Shown: positions 5,187 through 12,134 of the stretch, in pieces
Layout of the letters: each line of letters starts with the position of its first letter
Numbering within the stretch: position 1 is the first letter of the stretch
Assembly (NCBI GenBank): GCA_020350725.1
Contig: CP070719.1
Span: forward strand, 687,483-707,095
Reading direction: 5' to 3'
From: a bacterium
GTDB taxonomy: Bacteria; BMS3Abin14
DNA: 19,613 nucleotides
Translations under genes and position numbers: made by a program
The notes under the pieces: generated by a model
Database searches by the model: none
What the model was told of the DNA's origin: nothing
The model's input: only the letters and a program-made list of their open reading frames with translations

Positions 5187-7451
5187 TCACCTCACGTCCT
5201 CGGCTTCGCTGATCATCTCGATGAACTCCTCGACGATGTAGCTGTCCCACAGCCCCTTTTCCGATTCGCTCAACAGGATATCCTGGGCCTCCTGACAGTT
5301 AAAGGCCCTCCGATAAGTGCGGTCCATCTGGAGGGAATCGTACACGTCAACCACCGAGACGATCCTTGTGAGGAGGGGGATCTGCTCCCCGTTCAATCCC
5401 TCCGGATAGCCGCCTCCGTCCATCCGCTCGTGGTGGTGCTTGATGATGGGCAGTGACGGTTCGAGGAAGGGTATGCCGCAGCAGAGGTTGTAGCCGATCT
5501 TGGGGTGGGACTTGACCACGGCGTACTCCTCGGGATCCAGCATGCCGGGCTTGTGGAGGATCCGGTCGGGGATGAAGATCTTGCCGATATCGTGGAGGAT
5601 CGATCCCCAGCGCAGAGCCTCAAGCTCGGCCGTCATCAGGTTCATGCGCATTCCGAAGGCGACTGATGTCTGAGAGACCCGGCGAGTATGTCCTTTCATG
5701 GTGGGATCGCTCGACTCGGCCATTCTGACGAGGTGGCCCAGAACGCCCTCCAGATAGTTTCGGTTGGAATATTCCTCCTTCTTCGTCAGGAGCTTTTTGA
5801 CACGGTGAGCGAGGTAGTCGAGGCCGGCTTCTCCCGGGACATAGTCATCGGCGGTGCCTGAAATGGCTTTCTCCTCGTCTTCGGAAAGACCCTCCATCGG
5901 ACGGAAAAGAATGGGCAGCTGCCGTCCTCCCGGAAGTTCCCTCACCTTGGTCATGATGGAATAACCGCGCTGGCAGTCTCCCTGTACGATGACGAGGTCG
6001 GCAGAGGGGATGTCGGCGGTCTCAAGATCCATTAATGTTACCGGCTCAGCTCCGTGCAGGCCGCGGTCCTCGAGGTTCAGAGCCAGGTTTCCACCGGACC
6101 CGTTGGAGGAGAGAACGACGATCCTGCTCTCCCTGGGAGGTGTTTCAGGGTAGGGGGCTGCCTGGTCGAGGACCGTCGCCCGCTGTTTGGACAGGAATGT
6201 GAGCCGCTCCGGATCCCATCCGTCTTCCGGAGTCGAAGCACTGCCCGCCAGATACGCCCCCCGTTCGAGACCCTCTGCCTCCAGGAGGTGGACAAGCCTC
6301 GAGAGGGCGTTCCTGGCCTTGGAGGCCGGCGTCTCGGGAAGGACGAGGGAGAGCTCAAGGTCTCCTGTTTTGAAGATAGCGTCCAGATTCCTCAGGGACC
6401 TCACCAGGACGTTGGAGGCCAGCTGAAGGGCCGAGACAGTCCTGAATTTGAAAGTGGAGAGAGAAAAGGGAAGAGAGGCGCTCTGTGACCACTGGGTCAT
6501 CTCTGGCAGGTAGAACCTGAAATACTCCTCGCCGGCGTAGCCAGAAAAGGGATCAGCCAGGTCTTCCCCGATGAGGATCTGGTAATTGCCCGCCAGTCTC
6601 TCGTGGCCGGAGCGCCTTGTCAGGAGGCGCCTTATCCTTGTCAGGATCTCCACCTCCGGGGCCGGTTTTACCAGATAATCGTCTGGACCGAAATCAAAAC
6701 CCAGGATGCGGTTGTCCAGCTCCGGGACCGAAGTGAGCATGAGGAGGGGGATGTTGCGGGTGGCGGAATTGCTCTTGAGAAAACGGCACAGGTCAAATCC
6801 GTCTTTCTCCGGGAACAGGATGTCCATTATCACGAGGTCCGGGGCTGACGCCGTAACCATCTCCAGGGCCTCCCTTGCGCTGCCGGTCTTGGACAGTGAG
6901 CATCCCAGGTTCTTGACGATGGTCTCGATCCGGTTCCTGTGCTCACCCTCGTCCTCGAAGAGAAGAATCCCGGGTTTTTTACCCAGTGGCGAATAGGGCT
7001 TCAGATTGCGTCTTCTGAGAAAGAGCTCCTGCAGGCGGATCTGGCCCAGAAGCTGGCGGTTTCGCAGCAGGGATCGGGACCTCGTTATCAGTTCGAGGGC
7101 GAAGATGGGTCTGAAAATAGTATCGTCGATCCCCTCCCGGATGATCTCTATGATCTTAAAGTCATCCCGTCTGTCAAGGATGTAAAGGAGGGGGACCTGG
7201 GCGTGACCGCCGAACCTCCTGAGGAGCTGGTTCAGGGTGCTCGGTGTGAAACCGTCAATGGCGGGATCAATGATGAGCAGATGGGGGATGGTCCGGTAAA
7301 GCTCACTCTTGGCGTCCTTGAACGTCATCGCCTGGATGATGTCGTAGTCGACCCCCATGAGCTGGGCTGACAGAGTTGTCAGCTCCGAGGCACGGGGTGA
7401 AATGATGATGATGCGCGGTTTCCAGGGCAATTGCCTGTCCTCCCGAACCAT
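5187..7451 (-). CDS. Multi-receiver response regulator with degenerate GGDEF and C-terminal HD-GYP domain
   Basis: A 754-residue soluble signalling protein. Residues 12-130 are a REC-like domain with Asp62 but no N-terminal acidic pair. Residues 160-278 are a complete receiver: Glu166/Asp167, phospho-acceptor Asp210, Thr240 and Lys262. Residues 290-400 look like a GGDEF fold whose signature is lost (TGDLELSLVLPET at 362-374), so no cyclase activity is expected. Residues 442-555 form a third REC-like unit with Gln490 where the Asp should be. Residues 565-750 are an HD-GYP domain with His588, His620-Asp621, HHHE at 672-675 and DGGGYP at 678-683. HD-GYP enzymes hydrolyse cyclic di-GMP or related cyclic dinucleotides. 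The start has GAGGGG before ATG. No histidine kinase is adjacent, so the protein is an orphan. Confidence 0.9.
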   Translation of the reverse strand: MVREDRQLPWKPRIIIISPRASELTTLSAQLMGVDYDIIQAMTFKDAKSELYRTIPHLLIIDPAIDGFTPSTLNQLLRRFGGHAQVPLLYILDRRDDFKIIEIIREGIDDTIFRPIFALELITRSRSLLRNRQLLGQIRLQELFLRRRNLKPYSPLGKKPGILLFEDEGEHRNRIETIVKNLGCSLSKTGSAREALEMVTASAPDLVIMDILFPEKDGFDLCRFLKSNSATRNIPLLMLTSVPELDNRILGFDFGPDDYLVKPAPEVEILTRIRRLLTRRSGHERLAGNYQILIGEDLADPFSGYAGEEYFRFYLPEMTQWSQSASLPFSLSTFKFRTVSALQLASNVLVRSLRNLDAIFKTGDLELSLVLPETPASKARNALSRLVHLLEAEGLERGAYLAGSASTPEDGWDPERLTFLSKQRATVLDQAAPYPETPPRESRIVVLSSNGSGGNLALNLEDRGLHGAEPVTLMDLETADIPSADLVIVQGDCQRGYSIMTKVRELPGGRQLPILFRPMEGLSEDEEKAISGTADDYVPGEAGLDYLAHRVKKLLTKKEEYSNRNYLEGVLGHLVRMAESSDPTMKGHTRRVSQTSVAFGMRMNLMTAELEALRWGSILHDIGKIFIPDRILHKPGMLDPEEYAVVKSHPKIGYNLCCGIPFLEPSLPIIKHHHERMDGGGYPEGLNGEQIPLLTRIVSVVDVYDSLQMDRTYRRAFNCQEAQDILLSESEKGLWDSYIVEEFIEMISEAEDVR

Positions 7452-7851
7452 CCATTCCCCTCGGGGATGAGATCCGGCTTCAATTCGGTTCTACATTTAC
7501 GGGTTTCTTAGCAATTCCTATTCCATAATTGTATTTTGCCATAAATGGCAGGTGGATTTCCCACAAATCCGATAATCGGAGGTAAAACGTTGATAACAGG
7601 GGATGATAGGGGTCCTCAATCGCCTCCGTTTCACGCAAACAGGAGAATCCCGGCGGAGAACGGGATGGAAACGGATGAACTCGATGTGACAATACTTGTC
7701 AGAAAAGGTAATTAATCCGACATCCAGGGCCCGGAATGGATGGAACAATGGTCCGGGCTGATCATACACACTTCATTCTATCACCTTTTTGGTTGTCGGA
7801 TTCGAAGTCCTTATCCGGGCCGGAAAAACTGGGGGGATCAGACGGGGAGAA
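7452..7851. other. Unassigned spacer upstream of the HD-GYP gene
   Basis: This is unique, moderately AT-rich sequence with no supportable gene. It contains a 13-bp dyad TCCGAT-A-ATCGGA (7568-7580) and a seven-base inverted repeat GCCCGGA/TCCGGGC (7729-7735 and 7752-7758). The HD-GYP promoter should lie here, but no clear -10/-35 pair was found on the minus strand. Confidence 0.5.
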
Positions 7852-7936
7852 ATGAGTCCAGAGGCCAGGGGTCCAGAGAGGGCGAGGGGGAGAGGGGGCG
7901 ATAGGGCGACTCGGGGACGGGGGAGTAAAAACGGTT

Positions 7937-7971
7937 GTCATTGCGAACAGGAAACCGCGTGAAGCAATCTC
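7937..7971. repeat. GTCATTGCGA...GAAGCAATCTC element, copy 1
   Basis: GTCATTGCGAAC, ten variable bases, then GTGAAGCAATCTC. ATTGC and GCAAT are inverted halves, so the element can form a short hairpin. The same architecture recurs 138 bases downstream. I recognise this type of sequence as a widespread intergenic repeat of many bacterial genomes. Confidence 0.8.
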
Positions 7972-8074
7972 GGGAAATGAGGACACGGAGAAATACCTTT
8001 GTAAAGGGAGCCAGGAGACAGAATCCAGGAGGAGGGAAGGAACCAAGGCGGAGACGCGGAGACAAAAAGCGGTC

Positions 8075-8109
8075 GTCATTGCGAACCGATACTTGAGTGA
8101 AGCAATCTC
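8075..8109. repeat. GTCATTGCGA...GAAGCAATCTC element, copy 2
   Basis: Identical outer halves to the copy at 7937-7971 (GTCATTGCGAAC and GTGAAGCAATCTC), again ten bases apart, but with a different central decamer (CGATACTTGA instead of AGGAAACCGC). Confidence 0.8.
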
Positions 8110-8316
8110 TAACTGGGAACCGTGAACAGGGAACGGTGAACGATTCTTTTGGATTTTGGATTCGCAATCTAATCACGAATCACAAGTCACTAATCACGGC
8201 GGTTCACAACTATGAACGGTGAACCGGGAACTGTCTTATCTGGATACCGGATCACCTGTCTGTGGCATTCTACTTACGAATATGGTAGCACGACAGTGTC
8301 TAGCCACACGGAGGAA

Positions 8317-9213
8317 ATGGACTTGGCATCCCTGGTCGCCATGCTGTTTTACCGCACCCTTTCCATAATGCCCCTCCGGGCCATCCACGGGATCGGAGCC
8401 CTTCTTGGTCTGCTCCTCTATACCTTCAGGGCCGAACCGAGAAAGCTCTCGGAGATCAATCTCGGCCTCTGTTTTCCGGAAATGAAGGAGACCGACCGGG
8501 ACAGACTCGTCAGGAGGAGCCTCATAGAGTCCAGCAGGTCCTTTCTCGAGATGGGGGCGTTCTGGCACATGCCCCGCCGCCGCCTCGAGGGTTACATCGC
8601 CCAGGAAACCGGAAAGGAGATCCTCCAGAAGGCTACCGAGAGGGGGGAGGGGCTGATCCTGCTCCTCCCTCACCTGGGACTTTGGGAGTTTTCTACCTAT
8701 TACTTTCTACGTTTCGCCCCCTTTACAGCTCTTTACCGACCGCTCAGGCTGCCCAGCCTGCATGAATATGTTCTGGCCGGGAGGCAGCGGTTCGGGGCCA
8801 AACTGGTGCCAACCAACACGTTTGGGGTCAGAGCCCTGTATAAAGCGCTTCAGCGGGGGGAGTTCGTCACCATTCTGCCGGACCAGGATCCGCACAGTCG
8901 GGCCAGAGTGTTTGCTCCCTTTTTCGGTGTTCCTGCAGCGACCATGATCCTGGTGGGTCGTCTGGCAAGAAATACGGGAGCGCAGGTGGTTACCGCCTAT
9001 GCCGAACGCCTCACCGGCGGACGGGGTTTTCACCTCCACGTGGCCAGGGTGTCGGATGACATTTACAGTGAGGATGACCTGGTCTCCGCATCGGCCATGA
9101 ACCGGGCCCTCGAGGAGTGCGTGCGCAGGAACCCCGACCAGTACCTCTGGAGCTACAAGCGGTTTAAGGCCCGCCCGGAGGGTACCGGCGTAGATCTTTA
9201 CAGGAAGAGGTGA
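8317..9213 (+). CDS. lpxL: Lipid A biosynthesis lauroyl-type acyltransferase (LpxL/HtrB family)
   Basis: A 298-residue inner-membrane acyltransferase that adds a secondary acyl chain to (Kdo2-)lipid IVA. The N-terminal hydrophobic stretch (residues 1-36, LVAMLFYRTLSIM and IGALLGLLLYTF) anchors the protein. The catalytic HxxxxE motif is HLGLWE (His119, Glu124), followed by ALYRPLRLP and the family motif ILPDQDPHSRARVFAPFFG around residues 186-204. The length is typical. The frame is open upstream to an ATG at 8212, but those 35 codons lie partly in repeat sequence and are unlike the family. ATG 8317 has GGAGGA just before it and starts where LpxL proteins start. The enzyme implies a lipopolysaccharide-bearing outer membrane. 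It ends 63 bases before tRNA-Leu. Confidence 0.9.
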   Translation: MDLASLVAMLFYRTLSIMPLRAIHGIGALLGLLLYTFRAEPRKLSEINLGLCFPEMKETDRDRLVRRSLIESSRSFLEMGAFWHMPRRRLEGYIAQETGKEILQKATERGEGLILLLPHLGLWEFSTYYFLRFAPFTALYRPLRLPSLHEYVLAGRQRFGAKLVPTNTFGVRALYKALQRGEFVTILPDQDPHSRARVFAPFFGVPAATMILVGRLARNTGAQVVTAYAERLTGGRGFHLHVARVSDDIYSEDDLVSASAMNRALEECVRRNPDQYLWSYKRFKARPEGTGVDLYRKR

Positions 9214-9276
9214 GGTTGGCGTGCTGTTCCGTTTAAACTGGAAACCGGCAACCGGAAAAGATAAACTGAATGCTTC

Positions 9277-9363
<87 letters not shown>

Positions 9364-9373
9364 CTCGAAGCAC

Positions 9374-9408
9374 AAAAAGGCCATCTCAACAGGAGATAGG
9401 CCTTTTAT
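9374..9408. terminator. Probably bidirectional intrinsic terminator between tRNA-Leu and the hydrogenase cluster
   Basis: AAAAGGCC-ATCTC pairs with GAGAT-A-GGCCTTTT around a five-base loop, with one bulged base. T-runs follow the stem on both strands (CCTTTTATT on +, GGCCTTTTTG on -). It lies between the convergent tRNA-Leu and hypE, so it can end both transcripts. Confidence 0.75.
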
Positions 9409-9437
9409 TGTGCTCGTGGCGGGCCACATGGTAGGAA

Positions 9438-9650
9438 ATGAGTCCAGAGTCCAGAGGCCAGCGGCCCGAGAGAGCGCTTTAGTGAGGGGGCGAGAATCGG
9501 ACGCGGAGACACGGGGACGCGGGGAAAAAACCGAATCACTAATTACGAATCACAAATCACGAAAGTAATATTTTGGACTTTGGATTGATCTCTAATCTCT
9601 AATTTCTAATGCTCTAATGCTCTGATTTCCAACTGTGAACCGGCAACTTA
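9438..9650. repeat. Composite word-repeat array downstream of hypE
   Basis: The modules in order are: 'GAGTCCAGAGTCCAGAGG' (9438-9465), 'GAGGGGGCGA' (9484-9493), 'CGGACGCGGAGACACGG' (9498-9526), five 'AATCACTA/AATTACGA' words (9531-9562), 'TTTTGGACTTTGGATTG' (9568-9586), 'TCTAATCTCTAATTTC' words (9587-9630, inverted relative to 680-779) and 'AACTGTGAACCGGCAAC' (9630-9650). This resembles the order at 4911-5151. Confidence 0.85.
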
Positions 9651-9661
9651 TTTCCCTTCAT

Positions 9662-10681
9662 TCAGCAGATCCGGGGCAGCATATCCCCCGTGAGGCGGTC
9701 CACCAGACGGCGGCCGCCGAGAACCGTGCGGAGGACAACCCTTCCCGGGTGATCCGAGGTGACCTCTCCTATAATCACCGCATCCTTCCCCAGGGGATGG
9801 GAGCGCATGGCCTCAAGGCCCCTGTCCGCAACATCCCGGGACACAACGGCCACCATCTTCCCCTCGTTGGCCAGATAGAGGGGATCATACCCCAGCAGTT
9901 CACAGGCTCCCTTGACCGCCTCCCGGACGGGGATCGCCTCCTCGCGGATCTCGATGCCCGCCCCGGACTGATCGGCGACCTCGCACAGGACCGTGGCCAG
10001 CCCGCCCCTGGTGGGATCCCTCATGACGTGGACCCCGCTGCCGGCGCTCTTCAGGAGGACCCCGACCAGCCCGTTCAGGGAGGCGGAGTCGCTGACTACG
10101 GGCGTCGAGAAGCGGATCCCCTCCCTGGCCGAAGCGACGGCGACACCATGGTCCCCGACGGTCCCGGACAGCAGGATCCTGTCTCCCGGGAGGGCACGCT
10201 GACCTCCGATGTCAAGGCCGTCCTCCAACACCCCGAAACCGGTGGTGTTGATGAAGATCCTGTCGGCCGCGCCCCGGGAGACGACCTTGGTGTCCGCGGT
10301 GACGATTCTTACGCCGGCCTCCCTTGCGGCCTCCGCCATGGAGACGACTATCCTCTCGAGGTCGTCCATGGGCAGGCCCTCCTCCAGGATGAATCCTGCG
10401 CTCAGGGCAAAGGGCTCGGCACCCGACATGGCCACGTCGTTGACCGTGCCGTGGACGGCTAGGCTTCCGATGTTCCCCCCGGGAAAGAATATGGGATCGA
10501 CGGTGTAGGTATCCGTGCTGACGGCGATCCGGCCTCCTGGCCTCTCCATGACGGCCTGGTCGTTCAGAAGGAGCAGGGCCGGATCGTCAAAATGCTTCAG
10601 AAACAGGCGTTCCGTCAGTTCCCGGCTTTTTTTCCCCCCGCTGCCGTGGGAGAGGAGGATGCGGTCGTCTTTCAATTCCAT
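9662..10681 (-). CDS. hypE: Hydrogenase maturation protein HypE (carbamoyl dehydratase)
   Basis: A 339-residue member of the PurM/AIR synthase-like family. HypE receives a carbamoyl group from HypF on its C-terminal cysteine and uses ATP to dehydrate it to thiocyanate, the source of the active-site cyanides. The C-terminal PRIC, with Cys as the last residue, is present. So are the N-terminal ILLSHGSGGKKS glycine loop, the FFPGGNIGSLAVHGTVNDVAMSGA segment (in part; substrate/dimer region), VGDHG and HVMRDPTRGGLA. The frame extends to a TTG at 10705, but those eight extra codons lie inside a repeat, so ATG 10681, after GGAG and at the family's usual start, is preferred. It is the last gene of the hyp series, separated from hypD by 105 repeat-bearing bases. 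Confidence 0.95.
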   Translation of the reverse strand: MELKDDRILLSHGSGGKKSRELTERLFLKHFDDPALLLLNDQAVMERPGGRIAVSTDTYTVDPIFFPGGNIGSLAVHGTVNDVAMSGAEPFALSAGFILEEGLPMDDLERIVVSMAEAAREAGVRIVTADTKVVSRGAADRIFINTTGFGVLEDGLDIGGQRALPGDRILLSGTVGDHGVAVASAREGIRFSTPVVSDSASLNGLVGVLLKSAGSGVHVMRDPTRGGLATVLCEVADQSGAGIEIREEAIPVREAVKGACELLGYDPLYLANEGKMVAVVSRDVADRGLEAMRSHPLGKDAVIIGEVTSDHPGRVVLRTVLGGRRLVDRLTGDMLPRIC

Positions 10682-10688
10682 ACTCCGG

Positions 10689-10783
10689 TTAAATCCAAAA
10701 ACCAAAATCTAAAATCCAAAATATACTTTTCATTCAGGATGTCCGAAATTGCATTTTCTGATGTCCTTTGGACCTTGGATTTG
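10689..10783. repeat. 'CCAAAATCTAAAATCC' words between hypD and hypE
   Basis: The 105-base hypD-hypE spacer has four to five copies of a CCAAAATCT/AAATCC word at 10689-10722 and an inverted copy TTTGGACCTTGGATTTGG at 10766-10783, beside the hypD stop. The inverted ends could fold in the mRNA. Confidence 0.75.
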
Positions 10784-10786
10784 GGT

Positions 10787-11899
10787 TTAAATACCCGTTC
10801 TTCCATATTTATGCCACGCAGCGCAGGAGCCCTCCGAGGAGACCATGCAGGACCCCACCGGGTTCTCCGGCGTGCAGACATTGTCGAACAGGGGACAGTC
10901 GGGCGGAGACAGGACTCCCCTGAGCACGGACGCGCAGCCGCACCCCTCCGGATCGGTGCCGGTCGTAACCTCCTCGAGTCCGAACCTCTCGATAGCGTCG
11001 AATTGCCTGTATCCCTCACGAAAAAGGAGGCCGGACCGGGGAATTTCCCCCAGGCCCCGCCACAGAGCATCGGCCGGCTCGAAGACCGTGAGAAGCAGTT
11101 CCATGGCCTTTCGATTTCCTCCCCTGTCGACGGCCCTGCCGTAGGCGTTCACTACTTCATGTTTTTTGTCAGCTAATTGGTCTAAAAGCATTGAAATACC
11201 AAGCAAAATATCAAGCGATTCAAAGCCTGATATCACGCATGGCCTGCCGTATTTTTCCGCGTAGGGAGCATAGGCATCGGACCCGAGCATGACACTCACA
11301 TGCCCCGGGCAGAGAAACCCGTCCAGGGCCCCGTCGGGGGAGTCAAGCAGCGCCTCCAGGGCCGGTGGAAGGAGCTTGAAGGCCGGGTAGACCGAGAAGT
11401 TCTTCAGGGCCAGTTCCGCAGCCTTCCGGACCACGGCCGCGATAGTCGGAGACGTGGTCTCGAACCCCACGCCGAGGAAGACCACCTCCCTTTCGGGGTT
11501 TTCACGGGCCCATTGGAGGGAATCAAGAGGAGATGCCGCCACCCTGATATCCGCCCCCTCGGCCTTCTGCCTCTCGAGGCTGGAAAAGGAGCCTGGAACG
11601 CGGACCATGTCTCCGAAGGTGGCGACGATGGGGTTCCTCCCCTCCCCCTTGCCCGGAATGGCTATCATGCGGTCCATGTCGGGCATGGCGGTGACACAGA
11701 CGGGGCAGCCCGGACCAGACACGAGGATCACGTTGCCCGGCAGCAGGGATTTGATCCCCGACCTGAAGATCGCAACCGTGTGGCTGCCGCAGATCTCCAT
11801 GATCTTGGCCTCCCCCTGGATGCGGGCGGCGGTCCTGCGGATCCTGGCGACAAGGGCTCCTGCCGCACCCGGATCCCGGAACTCATCCAGATATTTCAT
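10787..11899 (-). CDS. hypD: Hydrogenase maturation protein HypD
   Basis: A 370-residue 4Fe-4S scaffold protein that, with HypC, assembles the Fe(CN)2CO unit of [NiFe]-hydrogenase. Conserved elements in order: CGSHT (Cys37), SGPGCPVCVT (Cys65, Cys68), FGDMVRVPGS, GFETTSPT, CPGHVS, and the C-terminal cysteine set of the 4Fe-4S cluster (EGCGCASVL, DCPLFDNVC, SCMVSSEGSCAAW). The chosen ATG at 11899 has GGAGG just upstream and starts MKYLDEFRDP as HypD usually does; a further 12 in-frame codons upstream are unlikely. It overlaps hypC by 17 bases in another frame, so the two are translationally coupled, as expected for partners. Confidence 0.96.
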   Translation of the reverse strand: MKYLDEFRDPGAAGALVARIRRTAARIQGEAKIMEICGSHTVAIFRSGIKSLLPGNVILVSGPGCPVCVTAMPDMDRMIAIPGKGEGRNPIVATFGDMVRVPGSFSSLERQKAEGADIRVAASPLDSLQWARENPEREVVFLGVGFETTSPTIAAVVRKAAELALKNFSVYPAFKLLPPALEALLDSPDGALDGFLCPGHVSVMLGSDAYAPYAEKYGRPCVISGFESLDILLGISMLLDQLADKKHEVVNAYGRAVDRGGNRKAMELLLTVFEPADALWRGLGEIPRSGLLFREGYRQFDAIERFGLEEVTTGTDPEGCGCASVLRGVLSPPDCPLFDNVCTPENPVGSCMVSSEGSCAAWHKYGRTGI

Positions 11900-12131
11900 C
11901 GTCCTCCTCTTCCAGCAGGCCCAGGTACTGGTCAAACAGTTTCAGGGTCTCCTGCGCCTCCTCCTCGTCGAGGCGGTTGATGATGAACCCGGCGTGGACA
12001 AGGACATAGTCCCCTACCGAGAGGCCGGGCACCAGGTCGGCGGAGGCCACCCTGGTGGTGCCCCCGAAATCCACTGTGGCCATGTTGATGTCATCGATCT
12101 CGACGATCCTGCCCGGAACTGCGATGCACAT
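11883..12131 (-). CDS. hypC: Hydrogenase maturation chaperone HypC
   Basis: An 82-residue HypC/HupF-family chaperone that carries the Fe(CN)2CO moiety with HypD and delivers it to the hydrogenase large-subunit precursor. It begins MCIAVPGRI. Cys2 is the essential ligand residue, exposed once Met is removed. His46 in VLVHAGF is the second conserved ligand. The C-terminus is acidic. It starts three bases after the hypF stop and overlaps hypD at its end. A single hypC copy is seen, so it probably serves the adjacent hydrogenase. Confidence 0.96.
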   Translation of the reverse strand: MCIAVPGRIVEIDDINMATVDFGGTTRVASADLVPGLSVGDYVLVHAGFIINRLDEEEAQETLKLFDQYLGLLEEEDDEISG

Positions 12132-12134
12132 GGT

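Larger units (their letters stand above)
7852..8232. repeat. Composite word-repeat array before the acyltransferase gene
   Basis: The modules in order are: 'AGTCCAGAGGCCAGG' (7852-7880), the 'GGGCGAGGGGGAGAGG' stretch (7880-7902), two 'GTCATTGCGAAC' elements (listed separately) with a 'CGGAGACGCGGAGAC' word between them (8049-8063), 'GGGAACCGTGAACAGG' words (8111-8141), 'TTTTGGATTTTGGATTC' (8151-8166), four 'AATCACGA' words (8169-8200), and 'GTGAACCGGGAACTG' words (8201-8232). Together with 7452-7851 this makes an 865-base gap without a supportable gene. Confidence 0.85.

Noticed and set aside
7480-8176. Several minus-strand frames of 70-112 codons in the gap before the acyltransferase gene.
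   Set aside because: They are translations of repeat words (Ser/Pro/Arg/Leu-rich), overlap one another and have no ribosome sites or similarity.
8212-8316. A 35-codon N-terminal extension of the acyltransferase.
   Set aside because: The extension begins inside a repeat word and has no family similarity. A ribosome site and the usual LpxL N-terminus support the start at 8317.
9635-10462. A 275-codon + strand frame opposite hypE.
   Set aside because: It is an antisense shadow of hypE, rich in Gly, Asp and Pro, with its first codons in repeat sequence.
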